A stretch of 64,000 nt of DNA from Corbicula japonica (taxonomy: Eukaryota; Mollusca; Bivalvia; Venerida; Cyrenidae), in assembly GCA_038501625.1 (NCBI GenBank), contig JAZAYU010000182.1:558001-622000 (forward strand), read 5' to 3'. The notes below the pieces were generated by a model that had not been told where the DNA came from, did no database searches, and was given only the letters and a program-made list of their open reading frames with translations. A program made the translations under genes and the position numbers. This document shows, piece by piece, positions 1 to 11,222 of the stretch (its first letter is position 1; each line of letters opens with the position of its first letter).

Positions 1-1342
1 AACATCCGGGCATTTCGTAGCTTTTAGACCACACCGCAGAATTCATAAAATCATCAAATACTCAATATTCTGCATTTAAAACCCACACCTTGTCTATTTT
101 GTTATAATTAATTATCAGATCTATGTTTTATGCAATTATTTGTTTCTTTGTTTTTACACGTTGTTTGTATTTTCATTTTATGCGAAAATAACAATTCACC
201 TCTTCAACTAAATTGCATTCTGGTACCTGGCATCAAAAGCCGGGACCCAATCAAGACTATTATAAAAAGACCAACAGAGAAGAAATTTCGCATTCGTTCG
301 CCAGCTCTTCATCAGAGCGTTTCCAAGAATTGCCTACTACACTGCCAAGTGTACGGTGACGGTGTCACCATTGGTGGGACCAGTGGCAGACCATTGGCAA
401 GAACCACAGGCAGATCTTTGGCAAGACCAAAGCAGACCTCTGGCACGACCTTTGGCAGACCATTGGCAATGCCTTTGGCTGACATTTGTCAGAGTGCACT
501 TGGCATAACTAACCCTAACTTCATTTCATCAAATTATAAATCACTGTGTATAACAGTCTCACAAATGATCCGTTCATTTAACATGTATCACCAAGGGCGA
601 ACGAATGTCGTGAACAACAAAGGCACCCAAACACTGTCACTCCAAAGTGACCCTGTCAATTGCAAATAGCTCCATCGGTTATCAAGACACAGTTCATACA
701 CTGTGCACTTTGCTCAACTGTAAGCGCCAAAGTCGCCTTACCAGTTGTCATATAGCTACCGTACCGAATAGGGTGAATCGCCCTCTCGTAAAGTGTCATC
801 AGATACTATCTTATTCAGGACCAAGCGTCCACCTTGTCGTATTGCAAAATACCGACAATTCCTGTTTCACCAGAAACAGAAGCCCGTACATACTAGTGCG
901 GATGAGGTAGCCAGTGTCACTGCACACATTTACTTAACCGATAGCACAGTCCACTTGGCCTAAGGACAATCAGCTGGCAATTACGCGTACTGAAGTTCCT
1001 TTTGACCCAAGTGTTCCACTTCAATCACAACGTGCCTTACAGTTGTTCACCATTTATTCACAAAGTTCCAAGCTCATTGCACCTTTCAACACAAATCGCT
1101 TAAGGCCCTCTAGCAAGTTATCTGAGGCGATCCCACATTTTCGAACAACGTGTCATAGTGTACATATTGTATTGTGTTGTACATTGTGTTGTACATTTAC
1201 CAATCATTGTTGGAGTCCTTTTGTACTCCGTCCAAATTAAGAATCCCCCTGTAAATATATTCCCATAACAAAGTACACCTGACGCGACACGTTACAGTGT
1301 GATCAGACGTTAAGATAGTTGATAACCTATCATGGATTACCT
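1..1342. other. Unassigned 5' stretch, possible old repeat
   Basis: I recognise no gene here. A 179-codon open frame runs from 130 to 669 on the plus strand, but its codon content is irregular. Positions 357-492 are made of imperfect short repeats of the type GGCAGACC...TTGGCAAG, which is enough to keep a frame open. Short direct repeats (TTGTGTTGTACATT) occur near 1165-1200. The stretch could be a transposon UTR or LTR remnant, but I cannot show termini. Confidence 0.3.
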
Positions 1343-1705
1343 TTATGTCAACGTTGAAAAATTGATCAATGTTTTTACCATTTTACCGGTAATTTGCACT
1401 GTGTTTTTACCGGTTGAGTCAAAGATCTCTGTGGTATTAGTACTGCCATGTTCTGGATTGTAGGAATTATAGAAATTGACCATGGCGCTTTTCAAAAGTT
1501 CATATGTTGCGGCATCGGCAATAGCAACCATGCCTCCAGCAGTCATCGTATATGTCAAATGTTGGACTCTTTTAGCAGCTTTTAATTTCTTCAGTAAGGT
1601 TTTATCAATATTCAAGTTGTAGTCTGTATAGGTTTGTGCCTGATGATTGTTAGATTCACTCGATGACAACAGTCGCGCTGAAGACCTCTTTCTCACGAGT
1701 GGCAT
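1343..1705 (-). CDS. Hypothetical 120-aa ORF, basic N-terminus
   Basis: I do not recognise this protein. The frame opens with ATG and a basic, serine-rich start (MPLVRKRSSARLLSSSES), followed by a lysine-rich stretch (KTLLKKLKAAKR) and an alanine-rich helix-like part (MVAIADAATYELLKSAM). There is no signal peptide or membrane segment. Codon use looks less AT-biased than the flanks, which favours real coding. The basic N-terminus would suit a nucleic-acid-binding fragment, for instance of a mobile element, but that is only inference. No clear splice sites or poly(A) signal fix its limits; it may be a single-exon gene or a fragment of a longer one. Confidence 0.35.
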   Translation of the reverse strand: MPLVRKRSSARLLSSSESNNHQAQTYTDYNLNIDKTLLKKLKAAKRVQHLTYTMTAGGMVAIADAATYELLKSAMVNFYNSYNPEHGSTNTTEIFDSTGKNTVQITGKMVKTLINFSTLT

Positions 1706-2219
1706 GCTATGAAATGTGTTTACGATTTTATATAAATTGAGATGTCAAATCAATGAAAACGACAGGGGCAACAGCAGGACCCGCAATACCTGTTTAACTT
1801 GCTTTCCCACCAAAGTCAAGTTTAGCTGAATTCAACGTCGGTTAAAACTGATAAGACGATAAAATCTTTTAAAATATTTTAAAAGTTTCTTTTAAAAGTC
1901 AGTTTTTTAAAGTTAAATGTAGGATGCAGTGGCAATTTAGTTCACTATCAGTGGACTCTAAGACATAAATGTTTGCTGTTCAAATTTAAGAGTTTTCTAT
2001 AAAACTGTCATGGCCACCATGAGCACATGGTTATTCCCTAAGGGAAGTCTACATTTCGCCCACAAAGTTCACTTCTTATTGACTACTATGGTATCACAAG
2101 TTATTCATGGTTTCCTTGACCAATAAAACACAATAAAATAAAAGTTAAACACCCGTTAATTTTTTACACTTAAACTAAAAAATAAAAATCTTCGTTAGTA
2201 AAACACGTACTTCCACCAC
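1706..2219. other. Intergenic, nothing recognised
   Basis: AT-rich sequence without a supported exon, RNA gene or terminal-repeat element. Confidence 0.4.
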
Positions 2220-2752
2220 CGTTTTAATTTTTGTTATTTGCTATTCTTTCGTTTTCAATATTCATTAGGTTGTTTGTTATTGTATAAATGTGTATAATGT
2301 TAAACAGATGTTTGCATTAATTGTGCGTAATAAACAATAACAAAATTTTTATTTTAATGTGTTCATTTAAAACCGATGTTTATAGATATGCAATGCACAT
2401 TATTCAGACCAAAATTGTAAGTATAAAAGGTATAAATTTTAATCTACAATAGGATCTGGAGGGGGAAGGGGACACTCATCCGGTCATTAATTTTGATAAG
2501 GGGGTAAACATCCGTGATTCTGTCAAAACATATCAACACCTACAATATGTGAAAATACACAATGCAAGAGAGCAATAAACAGCTTGACAGAATGTGGTCT
2601 ATCAATTGTAACAAACGAGTATGCATGGTCGCTAAGTTGCTTTGGTATGCAGAACATAGTAAATAATGATGTCACAAAGAACAAAGTAAATAATTTTGGT
2701 CCAAGTAAATAATTGTATTTATTTCCTCCCGTATTTCTGTACCTTTATATTA
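2220..2752. repeat. Direct repeat copy 1 (pair with 5089-5243)
   Basis: The segment from about 2220 to 2320 and the segment 2702-2752 both recur, almost unchanged, at 5089-5186 and 5190-5243. In the second copy they lie next to each other, so that copy lacks about 380 bp that separate them here. The pair brackets the MULE-like exons at 3.0-4.5 kb in direct orientation. They could be parts of a long terminal or dispersed repeat. Confidence 0.65.
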
Positions 2753-3018
2753 TCAAGTTTCAAGTTTTATTCAACCTAGGCATATATATGCATCAGGTTA
2801 TAACAAGTTATAACAGTAAACAATTAACAAACATGGCATGAAAAACATTAGCAAATTAATATATTGCTTATATGTATGGTAGAAGCGTCAATATTCACAC
2901 GCAAGATGGCTAAACATATCTGAATACTTATATCCCAAACCATATTATGTATATAAAAATACACATTAAAATTTTATAAGTAGGCTCATCATTCTAAATT
3001 ACATGTACGTAGACTAAC

Positions 3019-3124
3019 CTGTACCACATTTTCGATGTTGCCATCGGTTGCACCAGTCGCACTCAACTGCGTGCTGACGAGGTCTGACGCCCTGGCCACA
3101 TCCTATACACGGAAATAAGTCCAT
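3019..3124 (-). CDS. MULE-like element, N-terminal zinc-finger exon
   Basis: The exon starts with ATG (3124) and encodes about 35 residues with a Cys/His finger: FPCIGCGQGV, then ECDWCNRWQHRKCGTG. The C-x2-C, C-x2-C, H, C order resembles the PHD-like finger found at the N-terminus of intron-bearing MULE/FLYWCH-type proteins of molluscs. It ends in a good donor (ACAG|GTTAGT). Downstream exons should lie below 3000 on this strand, but I found none. The matching C-terminal exons are instead upstream (3876-4511), so this finger belongs to a second copy or to a rearranged locus. The finger motif is seen directly; the family assignment comes from recall of the motif. Confidence 0.6.
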
Positions 3125-3199
3125 ACTGCACAATATTATAAAAATACATACACAGAACTTAATAATTTATTAAATGAACGAAGTTTGATTTATATACGA

Positions 3200-3660
3200 A
3201 AGAAACTGTACGTTTATCTCACCCTTTTTTACTCGACATCAATTAATACAATCAAACAAAATTGACAAATACAACGATTCTTTATTATATTTTGCAAACT
3301 GGATTAAATGACGATAATTGTCAAATTTACCCGTTTTTGATACGAATGGGTAAAATAAACTGTGATACAGAAAACAAATGAATGAATGTTTGTAATTAGT
3401 GATAATAATTAATCAGACCCTTTTTGTTCACAATTTTACATGTGATAAACACAATTGACAAATAACACGAACCTTTACTGTATTTTGCAAACTGGATTAC
3501 ATATGACGATAATTGCTAAATTTACGCGTCTTTGATACGATAGGTAAAAGAAACTGTGATACAGAAAACAAATGAATGTTTGTAATGTATTTGACAAACT
3601 GTATTAAATGACGATAATTGTCAATTTTATGCTTCTTTGATACGGTCGGTAAAATTAATG
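3200..3660. repeat. Diverged tandem repeat, three units
   Basis: Three imperfect copies share the blocks GCAAACTGGATTAAATGACG, a TTTGATACG box, and a block ending ACAAATGAATGTTTGTAAT. They start near 3265, 3480 and 3590; the last is truncated. This is a local non-coding tandem duplication. Confidence 0.65.
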
Positions 3661-3712
3661 CATGTTTATAATTTGTATTATACCCTAACGATAATATTCA
3701 TATGAAAAGAAC

Positions 3713-3819
3713 AACACACGGTATAAATGTAAATTGTATTTTATTGTCTTTTTATAATTTATTACAACACATGGTATAAATGTAAATTGTATTTATTGTC
3801 TTTTTATAATTTATTACAA
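3713..3819. repeat. Two-copy tandem repeat (~53 bp)
   Basis: Two adjacent copies of about 53 bp share CGGTATAAATGTAAATTGTA or its one-base variant, followed by TTTTTATAATTTATTACAA. The second copy has lost one T of a TTTT run. It lies just beyond the stop codon of the MULE-like C-terminal exon. Confidence 0.7.
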
Positions 3820-3875
3820 AATCTTTTGGGTATACTCTGTATAGATGTGTTGATATCCAGTCTTATTACGGTTTC

Positions 3876-4126
3876 CTATAAAGAAACGCCGTATATATTG
3901 CCGACGCTGGCTAGAAATTCTGACGTTTGCACTTCTCCGTCTTCATATCGTTTCCACAGGGTGGCTAGTGCCTTATTTACCTTGCCACTGCGGCTGGTGG
4001 TAGCTCTTCGGAGGTCACCTCCCTCGACCAGAAGTTTTGCAATCTCGGCCTCCTGTCTTAGATGAGGCACCAGCCTGTAGAAGCCTAAACCCACACCAGC
4101 CTTAGCGTTGAGCCGGTTGTGGTACC
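3876..4126 (-). CDS. MULE-like element, C-terminal exon
   Basis: This terminal exon follows an acceptor (TTTATTTCAG|G at 4127-4128) and ends in a stop at 3876. It encodes about 83 residues beginning GYHNRLNAKAGVGLGFY, then an Arg/Glu-rich helical region and the ending SVGNIYGVSL. The motif EGYHNRLNAK is typical of the C-terminal part of MULE-type transposase-like proteins of invertebrates (family knowledge). It joins in frame to the exon at 4337-4511: GAAG plus GGTAC reads LEGYHNR across the junction. No catalytic residues are in this part. Without the transposase core this copy is a fragment; whether it was a transposon or a domesticated gene is open. Confidence 0.7.
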
Positions 4127-4336
4127 CTGAAATAAAGGCAAACATGATATTTATCTTATATGTTAAAATGGTTTATAGACATACATATACTAGCATTATA
4201 TATCTGTATTCTAACTGTACTATAACTATAAGACGGAACATGTAGTATTAAACCATGATGCAGTATAATAATGCAGGCAGTGTTAATTTATTTATTGAAG
4301 TATTACTTGATCATTTAATACATGTAGCTATTTTAC

Positions 4337-4511
4337 CTTCTAGATCATTGTTCGTCCTAACATCCTGTCTGTATACGGACCAGTCGTTGGGTGTAAACAC
4401 CGAGCCATTTATCCATTGTCGTCCAACATAGCTGGCAAGTCTACGGGTAAGTAACGACACCAAGGCGCATTGCCTCTCTGTATGCCTCTCTGTATGCGGC
4501 TGGAGAAATGC
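4337..4511 (-). CDS. MULE-like element, penultimate exon
   Basis: The exon is bounded by acceptor ACTTTCAG| (4512-4513) and donor GAAG|GTAAAA (4336-4335). It is open throughout and encodes about 58 residues, including RRLASYVGRQWINGSVF and WSVYRQDVRTNNDLEG. The run TNNDLEG|YHNR matches the conserved C-terminal region of MULE-like proteins. An internal short duplication (HTERHTER) comes from a repeated AGGCATACAGAG. No further upstream exon of this copy was found up to 5.4 kb, so the locus looks 5' truncated. Introns inside a transposase-like frame suggest either an intron-bearing element or a host-derived gene. Confidence 0.7.
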
Positions 4512-5088
4512 CTGAAAGTTGATAACAATTTTACAATAAAAATTTTACATTAAAATTAGTTGCAAGGTAAACGACTATCAATTGATTACGCCATTTTCAC
4601 GCATTTAAAACAGTATATAACCATAAAAAAGACTGTAATGATTATAAAATGCTTTAGAAATGTTATTGCACTTATTGTTTTAATCTAATTAATTATTTTT
4701 TTAATCTTATTCTGTATTTCAAAAAGCATTTTTATTTGAAACATATATAGTAGTGTCCGCAACATTTTGGGTCTATTTGTTTTATTTTTAAGAAATTGTT
4801 TTTTCCAGATGTGCTTCTTAATAAGTAAAATAAAATAAAATATTTCCGAGTAATTTATGGTGCTAGTTAAAATTGTTGTTGTTGTTAAAATCACAATTAT
4901 CACAGTCATTATTATTTAAATAAAAATTTTGTAGTATTCTCTTTATTTTAATAATAATTATCAAATAATTTGTTGCGGCTTCTTGGATTGTCTGTTAAAA
5001 GTATGTTACAAAAACATTTGTTTAAGTGATATCTTAACAATCTGAGTGACATCATTAACACAATTATTTTGGCAATTCTAGTTGAGTT

Positions 5089-5243
5089 TTAATTTTTGTT
5101 ATTTGCTATTCTTTCGTTTTCAATATTCACTAGGTTGTTTGTTATTGTATAAATGTGTATAATGTTAAACAGATGTTTGCATTAATTTGCCAAGTAAATA
5201 ATTGTATTTATTTCCTCCCGTATTTCTGTACCTTTATATTATC
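5089..5243. repeat. Direct repeat copy 2 (pair with 2220-2752)
   Basis: This is nearly identical to two blocks of the 2220-2752 region but with the intervening ~380 bp absent. See the partner entry. Confidence 0.65.
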
Positions 5244-5478
5244 ACTACCACCACCGTCTTCACCACATTGTCTTGTGCTTCAGTAAGAAATAGATCTTAC
5301 TCTAACTGAATCATGATTTAGTCGTTTTACATTACACAAATGCTTTTATGTCATAATAATATTGACAAATAACATGCACGGAAAGATTAAGTATCATCTT
5401 TAGAATGCACTAAAGAATCGACAACATTATTTATTTAGAAACCGACTAAGACCAACTTGGGCCGTCATTTACACTTAC

Positions 5479-5573
5479 CACGGAGTAAATTTACAATGAA
5501 CAAAATTACGTCCCCTCATTAAATAACCGCATTTGCAGCAATGACGTTTTTGTCCAGGTAGAAACACAATTGT
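5479..5573 (-). CDS. Candidate small exon with CxxC zinc-binding motif
   Basis: A 95-nt open segment lies between a strong acceptor (TTAATTTCAG|ACAATT) and a strong donor (CCGTG|GTAAGTG). In one frame it reads VFLPGQKRHCCKCGYLMR followed by GRNFVHCKFTPW. The arrangement CCxC...HC suggests a small zinc-binding knot. It is on the same strand and 1 kb upstream of the MULE-like exons, so it could belong to the same element or to a separate gene. I do not recognise the family. Confidence 0.4.
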
Positions 5574-7500
5574 CTGAAATTAAACGTTTTAATGATATAC
5601 ATACCTTTCAAGTGTAAATGTTGAACATAAACTCTTTTATGGATAACTTTACTAAGAATGGTTCTTCCCAGAACAAAGTTTAGGCAGTCATTTTAGGCCA
5701 GGTAAGGTAACCAGGTAACGGACCACTTGCCAGCCACTGAGCAATGGCTTTTTTACTGTCGGGGGAAGGGGCCAATGCCCAATGATTTTGGAGAAAATAG
5801 CGTGATTTTTTTTATCTGAAAGGGAATAAATAAAACCTGAAGTAAAGTTGCTTTTAGGGAAAAACTGCTTAATTTTAAAGAAATTTTCGGAGGGGAAAGG
5901 CACCAATAAAAGGCTCCAACTACAGAAGGAAATCAAGCCCTTGCCAGACGTATGATAGCTGTCTAGTAGGGCTGTGGATCCTCGGGCAAGTGGCGATCAG
6001 ATCTGATACATGTTTCAGGACTGACGATTAACAGATCGATTCACGAATTCCTAGTTAAAATGATAATGCACATGGTAATAACTAAATAAGTTTCACCTGT
6101 TATAGGGTAGATTTCATGGCATCTTTTCATGTGATTTGACAAGTTTGTCCGCAAGTATATGCCAGTATGCCTTTTTCTTCATCTTTGATTTAAATATCAA
6201 AGTATTTCCATACTTTTGGGTGGCTGGTTTTTGAAGCATACATGCTATGGAGGTAATGGCCTGATTACACAGACGAATCAGTGACGTTGGTAATTAGAGC
6301 TAGGACTGAGTATTTTAAAATTGCATTGTTTACTTACAATAATCCTTGGACATCATTGTTAAAATATTTGAAATCTTCTTTGATATTGGTAATGTGAACA
6401 TTTATGAAGAAATTTTTTTATGACTCTTGTCCGAATCTAACTAACACCGGTCACATTAACATTGTCTATGTCAGCTATTTATAGATTGAGCAAATTGTTA
6501 AACTTTCAGTACAAGCCTTTGAATATATGTTTAAACTTACTTTATTGATCATTTTTGGTTTATATTTTGTTAATAATTACTTGAAAGAAATATTGCAATA
6601 AAGATCGTGATTCAACGATCTTTTCAATGGCGAATATTCGTACCCGATTTTCTCATAGGATTCATGGATACTCTAGTACTCAGATACTCGCCACAGCACT
6701 ACTGTCTAGACAGGTTGGCAAAATGCCTGCATATATGATGCCAGGGGTATTTACAGGCAGAAGGTGGTTGATTGAATTGACCACTATTATCCCCTAGTGT
6801 CAGCATTCATATGGTATGGATAATTTCAAGTTTTCCCAATTGTCATAATATTTATACTTTGGCTTAACGCTAGTATTCACTTACTTTATAATAGTTTATT
6901 GAATAATGTTTAATTTAGAACTGATAAATACTCATTGCTTAAAACTTTAAATCTCTAAATTGAATTAATGACTACATGTTTCTTAAAATAAATTATATCA
7001 TAAAGAAAATTATTTCAAATATTAATATGCTTTTTTCAACAAAATGATTTGAATAGTCAAACAGGATTTCTCCGCTGACATTTTCTGATTTGTTTAATGT
7101 CTACTGATACACAGGATTTATATTTTCAGATTACCCGACATATATTTTGTTTAGTTTTGGTAGCTTGGGATAAATCTTTAACCTTGGGACCATACAACGC
7201 TGTTCATAAAATGGTATAAATCATAAATTACGGCATAAAGGTTCTGAGAGCAGGTCATATGCACGCTATCTGTTGGAATGGATCCAAGTGTGTACAATTT
7301 ACCTGTGTAGGTATTGAGATGCACTAACTGTCTTATCCTTTGTCTAGTTGTCATGTCGATAAAATAGTTAATTTGGTTTCTAGAAACATTGAAATTTCAG
7401 TTGAGTTTGAAAATTAGAGGTAGCCTGAAATTATTTAAGTTTAAACTTATTAAATTTTATTTACATCGATTATGAAAAAAGTTATTCCAACTTAAATTAT
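5574..7500. other. Non-coding stretch, low-similarity repeat remnants
   Basis: No supported exon was found. The 82-codon minus frame at 5688-5936 is phenylalanine/lysine/proline-rich and overlaps G-rich, GGGGAAGG-type sequence. I treat it as chance or repeat-derived. The rest is AT-rich. Confidence 0.4.
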
Positions 7501-7504
7501 TCAT

Positions 7505-7668
7505 GCTCTTTGACTGCTTCCTGGGTTACCAACCAGTATTTGTGCCAAATGTGGATTGGGGAAACTGCAGATGAATCTCCATCCCTAGTGGGTTTTGAAC
7601 CTGCAGTCTCCAGATCTGGAGTCAGACACTCTACCCCTAGACCACTGTTCATCCACACGAAATTAATT
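7505..7668 (-). repeat. tRNA-derived SINE
   Basis: On the minus strand a tRNA-like head is visible. It has an A-box-like TGGTCTAGGGGTAGAGTG, an anticodon-arm-like GTCTGACTCCAGATC, and a B box GGTTCAAAACC, spaced as in a tRNA. About 90 bp of tRNA-unrelated body follows. The anticodon-arm sequence resembles that of tRNA-Trp (CCA loop). The acceptor stem does not pair, so this is a SINE rather than a functional tRNA. Confidence 0.7.
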
Positions 7669-8234
7669 TGCTGGAGACTATTTTTGTATTTAACATCTAA
7701 ACTGGCCTTTCAGAATGTCAGATGTTAAGTTCTTATAACTTTAATGCACATACTGAAACAACAGCTTTTTTAATTTGCTTAACACGAATTTTGCAAACAC
7801 TGATAAATCAATTTAAAGCCTGCAAATTTCAGGTATTCCTGCTGGAAGCTGTTGCCATAATTGCTGAGCCTATTAATGGATAGAACTTACATTGCCATTA
7901 ATACTGGACAGGTTAGTTAGCTAATTCTGTGTCACAGTGTGGACACTATAAAAATATTGCCTGAAACTTTGATTTTCAGGATTTGATATTGTTAATACAA
8001 AAGTGAGTCATTATGATCAAAGAGCCATTCAAATTATCAGTATAGAACTCCACCATTTCACTGAATACTCTAATGTGGATTTGAGGCTGGCAAAGGGATT
8101 TAACAGTACTAAGGGACTATTATAACAATATAATTGGACTTAACCAAAACCAAGTCAAATATTTGCAAGATACGATCAATAATTGCATGTTGAAGAAATT
8201 CCCTCGGTCATAAAATACTAATGTAAACTTTCAG

Positions 8235-8519
8235 AAGCAGAGTCAGACAAATTAAATGACAGGTTCACCAAGCCAAATGAGGAAACGCCGACGAATTTTG
8301 ATCATCAAATTGTTGGGAGTGTTCCTCATTGTGTTATTGTTGATGAGATCCAGTTGGTTGCCAAGCATATTCCTCAACTTTGAACAGATCAGGAACCGTG
8401 AACAAAATGTGAAACATGGTGATACAGAAAAGGTCATTGAGGCTGATGCAGGACAGAAAAGTATTATTCGTGAGATAATGAAAGAACCAGAAGACAGATG
8501 TGCTATCCCACATTTTAAG
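8235..8519 (+). CDS. Gene A exon 1: type II membrane-anchor protein start
   Basis: The coding start is ATG at 8256, after an in-exon leader that follows an acceptor (ACTTTCAG|A), so a 5' non-coding exon may exist upstream. The 88 codons encode a short cytoplasmic basic stretch (MRKRRRILIIK), one hydrophobic segment (LLGVFLIVLLLM, about residues 20-31) and a charged luminal stem ending EDRCAIPHFK. Basic-before-hydrophobic without a signal cleavage site predicts a single-pass type II membrane protein, the layout typical of Golgi enzymes. The exon ends at AAG|GTAAAC in phase 0 and joins in frame to the exon at 9132. I do not recognise the family; glycosyltransferase-like topology is inference only. 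Confidence 0.6.
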
Positions 8520-9131
8520 GTAAACTGCTAACCTGTTCTTATTGCAATTGCAAAGCAAATTCAGACTAATGGTTTGAACTTGTTTGAGCTATTGTCTCGT
8601 AATCAATATTTATCCAATTTTTATGTTCTTTGATAATACTTTTTGAACTCTTTACTGTTATTTATTTCGAGACTTCATACATGTGACTCTTAACTCTAAA
8701 TAATTGAACACATTCATGTTCCAATCTTACTTTAAAATTTCATATAGATATGCCCTGTTTAGGCCTTAATAATTTACTAAAACCGTTAAGCATAGTTTAA
8801 GTTTTTAAAACCATCTCTCTGACTTAATTAACTGAAATAAATATTTTTCTTAATTGTTATTGTTTAGTGTGAATATCTGAACATCAAGGAAATTATGGCA
8901 TATATTTGTATGATGCATTTCCTACTGGTCCTTTAACATGTTTATCAATATCAAGTCATTAGGGTCACATTTGGCAGTGTCCTAGTGGACCTTTATAGCC
9001 AGATTTATGTCTACTTTTGGTATGTTGAATTTTGGCGTTACACAATAATACATAAATTACCGGTAAATAAGATGAGATGTATAAAATTATTTTATTCTGT
9101 TCAATACAGTGTTGTAATTATTTTATTTCAG

Positions 9132-9293
9132 AATGTAGCACGAATAGATATACTGAAGGAATCAGATTGTGTTAGAGTAAAACCTTTGCAAAGTTCGTGC
9201 AAGTTAGCCAAAGAACTTTTTGGAGATCCTTCTTCTCTAGACATTACAATGGCTTGCAAGAGACAAGACGTGAAAGAATATTGTCGTTTTGAA
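9132..9293 (+). CDS. Gene A exon 2: cysteine-bearing luminal segment
   Basis: A 162-nt exon (54 codons, phase 0 at both ends) starts after acceptor TTATTTCAG|A and ends at donor GAA|GTAAAT. It continues the protein from the anchor exon with NVARIDILKESDCVRVKP, then five further Cys in total (QSSCKLAKEL, ITMACKRQDVKEYCRFE). Regular Cys spacing suits a secretory-pathway domain with disulfides. If the donor is not used, the frame stops 12 codons later. The phase match with both the 8519 donor and the 19835 acceptor supports the chain, but the intervening intron would be over 10 kb and would contain the LINE and GPCR fragment. Confidence 0.55.
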
Positions 9294-9487
9294 GTAAATA
9301 GCGGTCGTTCTTTATATTTAAAAGTGTAAACTATGTCCTTTATATTTAAAAGTGTACACTATGTTGATTTAGGCAGAAAATCGAACAAACTTAGTAAGAA
9401 GTCAATGACTTTGTTTTATTTGAAGGCTTACATTTACAAGTAAAAACAAGTAGATCTAACACTATTGTGTAATAATTCATGGACATT

Positions 9488-9750
9488 ACTGACGCATTAT
9501 TCTACGAGTAACTTGCAAGAAAACGGACACGCTATCCGCTATACCCTGAAATCCGTTACTGCCTGAACAACTGTATATGAATTTTTGCATTTCCACATAA
9601 TTTTTACAAACACTTGTATGAACCCCGATGCTGAAGCCTTTTTCGATCGGCGTTCGGAACTTTTTAATAGCATCTTTGTACAAGCACGTAAGATTTATAG
9701 GCGTATAGTATATTAAATTAGGATCCAGAGTCTCCTCGACAGGCTGTCGG
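9488..9750 (-). CDS. Possible terminal exon, unknown protein
   Basis: About 80 codons on the minus strand look coding (LYKDAIKKFRTPIEKGFSIG, then VCKNYVEMQKFIYSC) and end in TAA near 9486. The upstream part of the frame (towards 9836) runs into a short inverted block (CTCGACAGGCTGTCGAGG-like), so the true start is likely a splice acceptor near 9750. A second inverted trace of the same block (CCGGTCGAGGAGACAGTCC) lies at 11321. The family is unknown and the segment could be a decayed exon. Confidence 0.3.
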
Positions 9751-11102
9751 TCTAGGAGAGTATACAGGTAGGACTGTCTCCTCGACCGGTTCCAGAATAA
9801 TAAATTGTGTTTAAACATAAACATTGGACGCAACAATAAAAAAAACTTTAGTAAAAATATTTGTTTGCTTCTTTTATGTAAATGTGTTTAAGCATGTGAA
9901 ATAATAATGGAAGTAATAGTACCACCAATTGCTTGCACTCTGATGTTTCGGCAATTAAAATTTGTTTAAACTATCAATACTAATTGATCTTCTCAGTTTG
10001 CAGTTCAATATGTCTCACCGGATTTGTTAAATGCCGTCGTTCACAGGGCTCGTAATTGGACTATTGTTTGTTGTCACTCAGTAAAATACAACAGATATGT
10101 CTCTATCATTTGGTCCTTAATATTCTATGTTGATTCTAGATTGGAATCGAATTTGAAGTGGAATAATAAACATGGATGTCGGAATATATTTTTTGTTGTA
10201 ATGTGTTTCCCTAGAATTTTCATTCACCAGTTTTAAAATGGATGACGGAGGTTAAGTTTAGCGAACTGACTTTCATTTGTATTCACGGGGGAAGGATTTT
10301 TAAATCAAACAGCGATGAAAAAAAAATTGAGGTATGTACCTTATAATTTTTTGTCATATGCATTGCGGGGACCACACAAGACTATTAAAGTGCTCAATTG
10401 CAAGCCGAAATTTTATGAAAGTTTTTCACTATAAAATACAATCAAAACACGTAAATTTACTTATTACTCTCATCAGGACTTACTTACATTAGGAAAAAAG
10501 GATCCCCTTAAAAATGATCTTCGTTTACAATTTGTTACGGGCTATGTACCGGGAAATCAGTCGTTTTAGGTATCAAAACTGTTTTGTATTCATGTTTCAC
10601 ATTTTTATTTTCTTAAATGAAGTTTAAGTGTTATATTCACATTTGTATGTCACGTGTTCATCTTTTTATCGAAATACAAGATTTTCATTCCAGTTTTGGA
10701 GTAATGCGCTTATAATTCAGATGTGTGTTGAGGCTTTTTATGACAAACGTTCGTAAAAAGATTTTTTAAAAAGCGTACATCTAGTGCAAGCAAACGGACG
10801 CTAAACTATAATAAGTTTGAATATAAGTTTTAACATGATTAAACAATGTGTCAGCCTAAAGTCCCTTCCTGCCGGGATGTGTGAAATCAGCTCGACTAAT
10901 CGTGAAATACATTTTGCTGGTAAAAAGTAGGTGTATTGAGCAAAAATATGTTTTACAACGGTAAAAGTTAAAATAGGCGAAAACATTTTATTTTTTATTT
11001 CATTTAAAAATAACTTCAAAAAGTTATAATTAAAATTATCTAATGGTAGTTCTTATATGTTATTTTTTTCATTCCTTATCAACCTTTACAGACTAAGCTT
11101 AC

Positions 11103-11222
11103 GCCGCAATCCCAATGTTCAGTTTAGAGTTGCACAGTCGAATGGCGTTCCCATTAAGGTTGTATCCGAAGTAGTCAGTGTTACCGTACCGCTTGAAGGC
11201 TGGGTCAAGGTCGGACATTGAA
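11103..11222 (-). CDS. Candidate exon, weak FG-GAP/integrin-alpha-like blade
   Basis: A 120-nt open segment is framed by a good acceptor (CTTTATTTTCAG|TTCAATG) and donor (GCGGC|GTAAGC). It encodes DPAFKRYGNTDYFGYNLNG, followed by RLCNSKLNIGIAA. The DYFGYNL pattern followed by a hydrophobic LNIGIAA resembles the first beta-propeller blade of integrin alpha chains (YFGY...LLVGAP), but the match is short and tentative. No neighbouring exon was found on this strand within several kb. It could be an orphan exon or a chance frame. Confidence 0.3.

Noticed and set aside
130..669. 179-codon plus-strand frame as a secreted protein gene
   Set aside because: The signal-like start is AT-rich chance sequence, the middle is kept open by short repeats (GGCAGACC/TTGGCAAG), and there is no domain or splice support.
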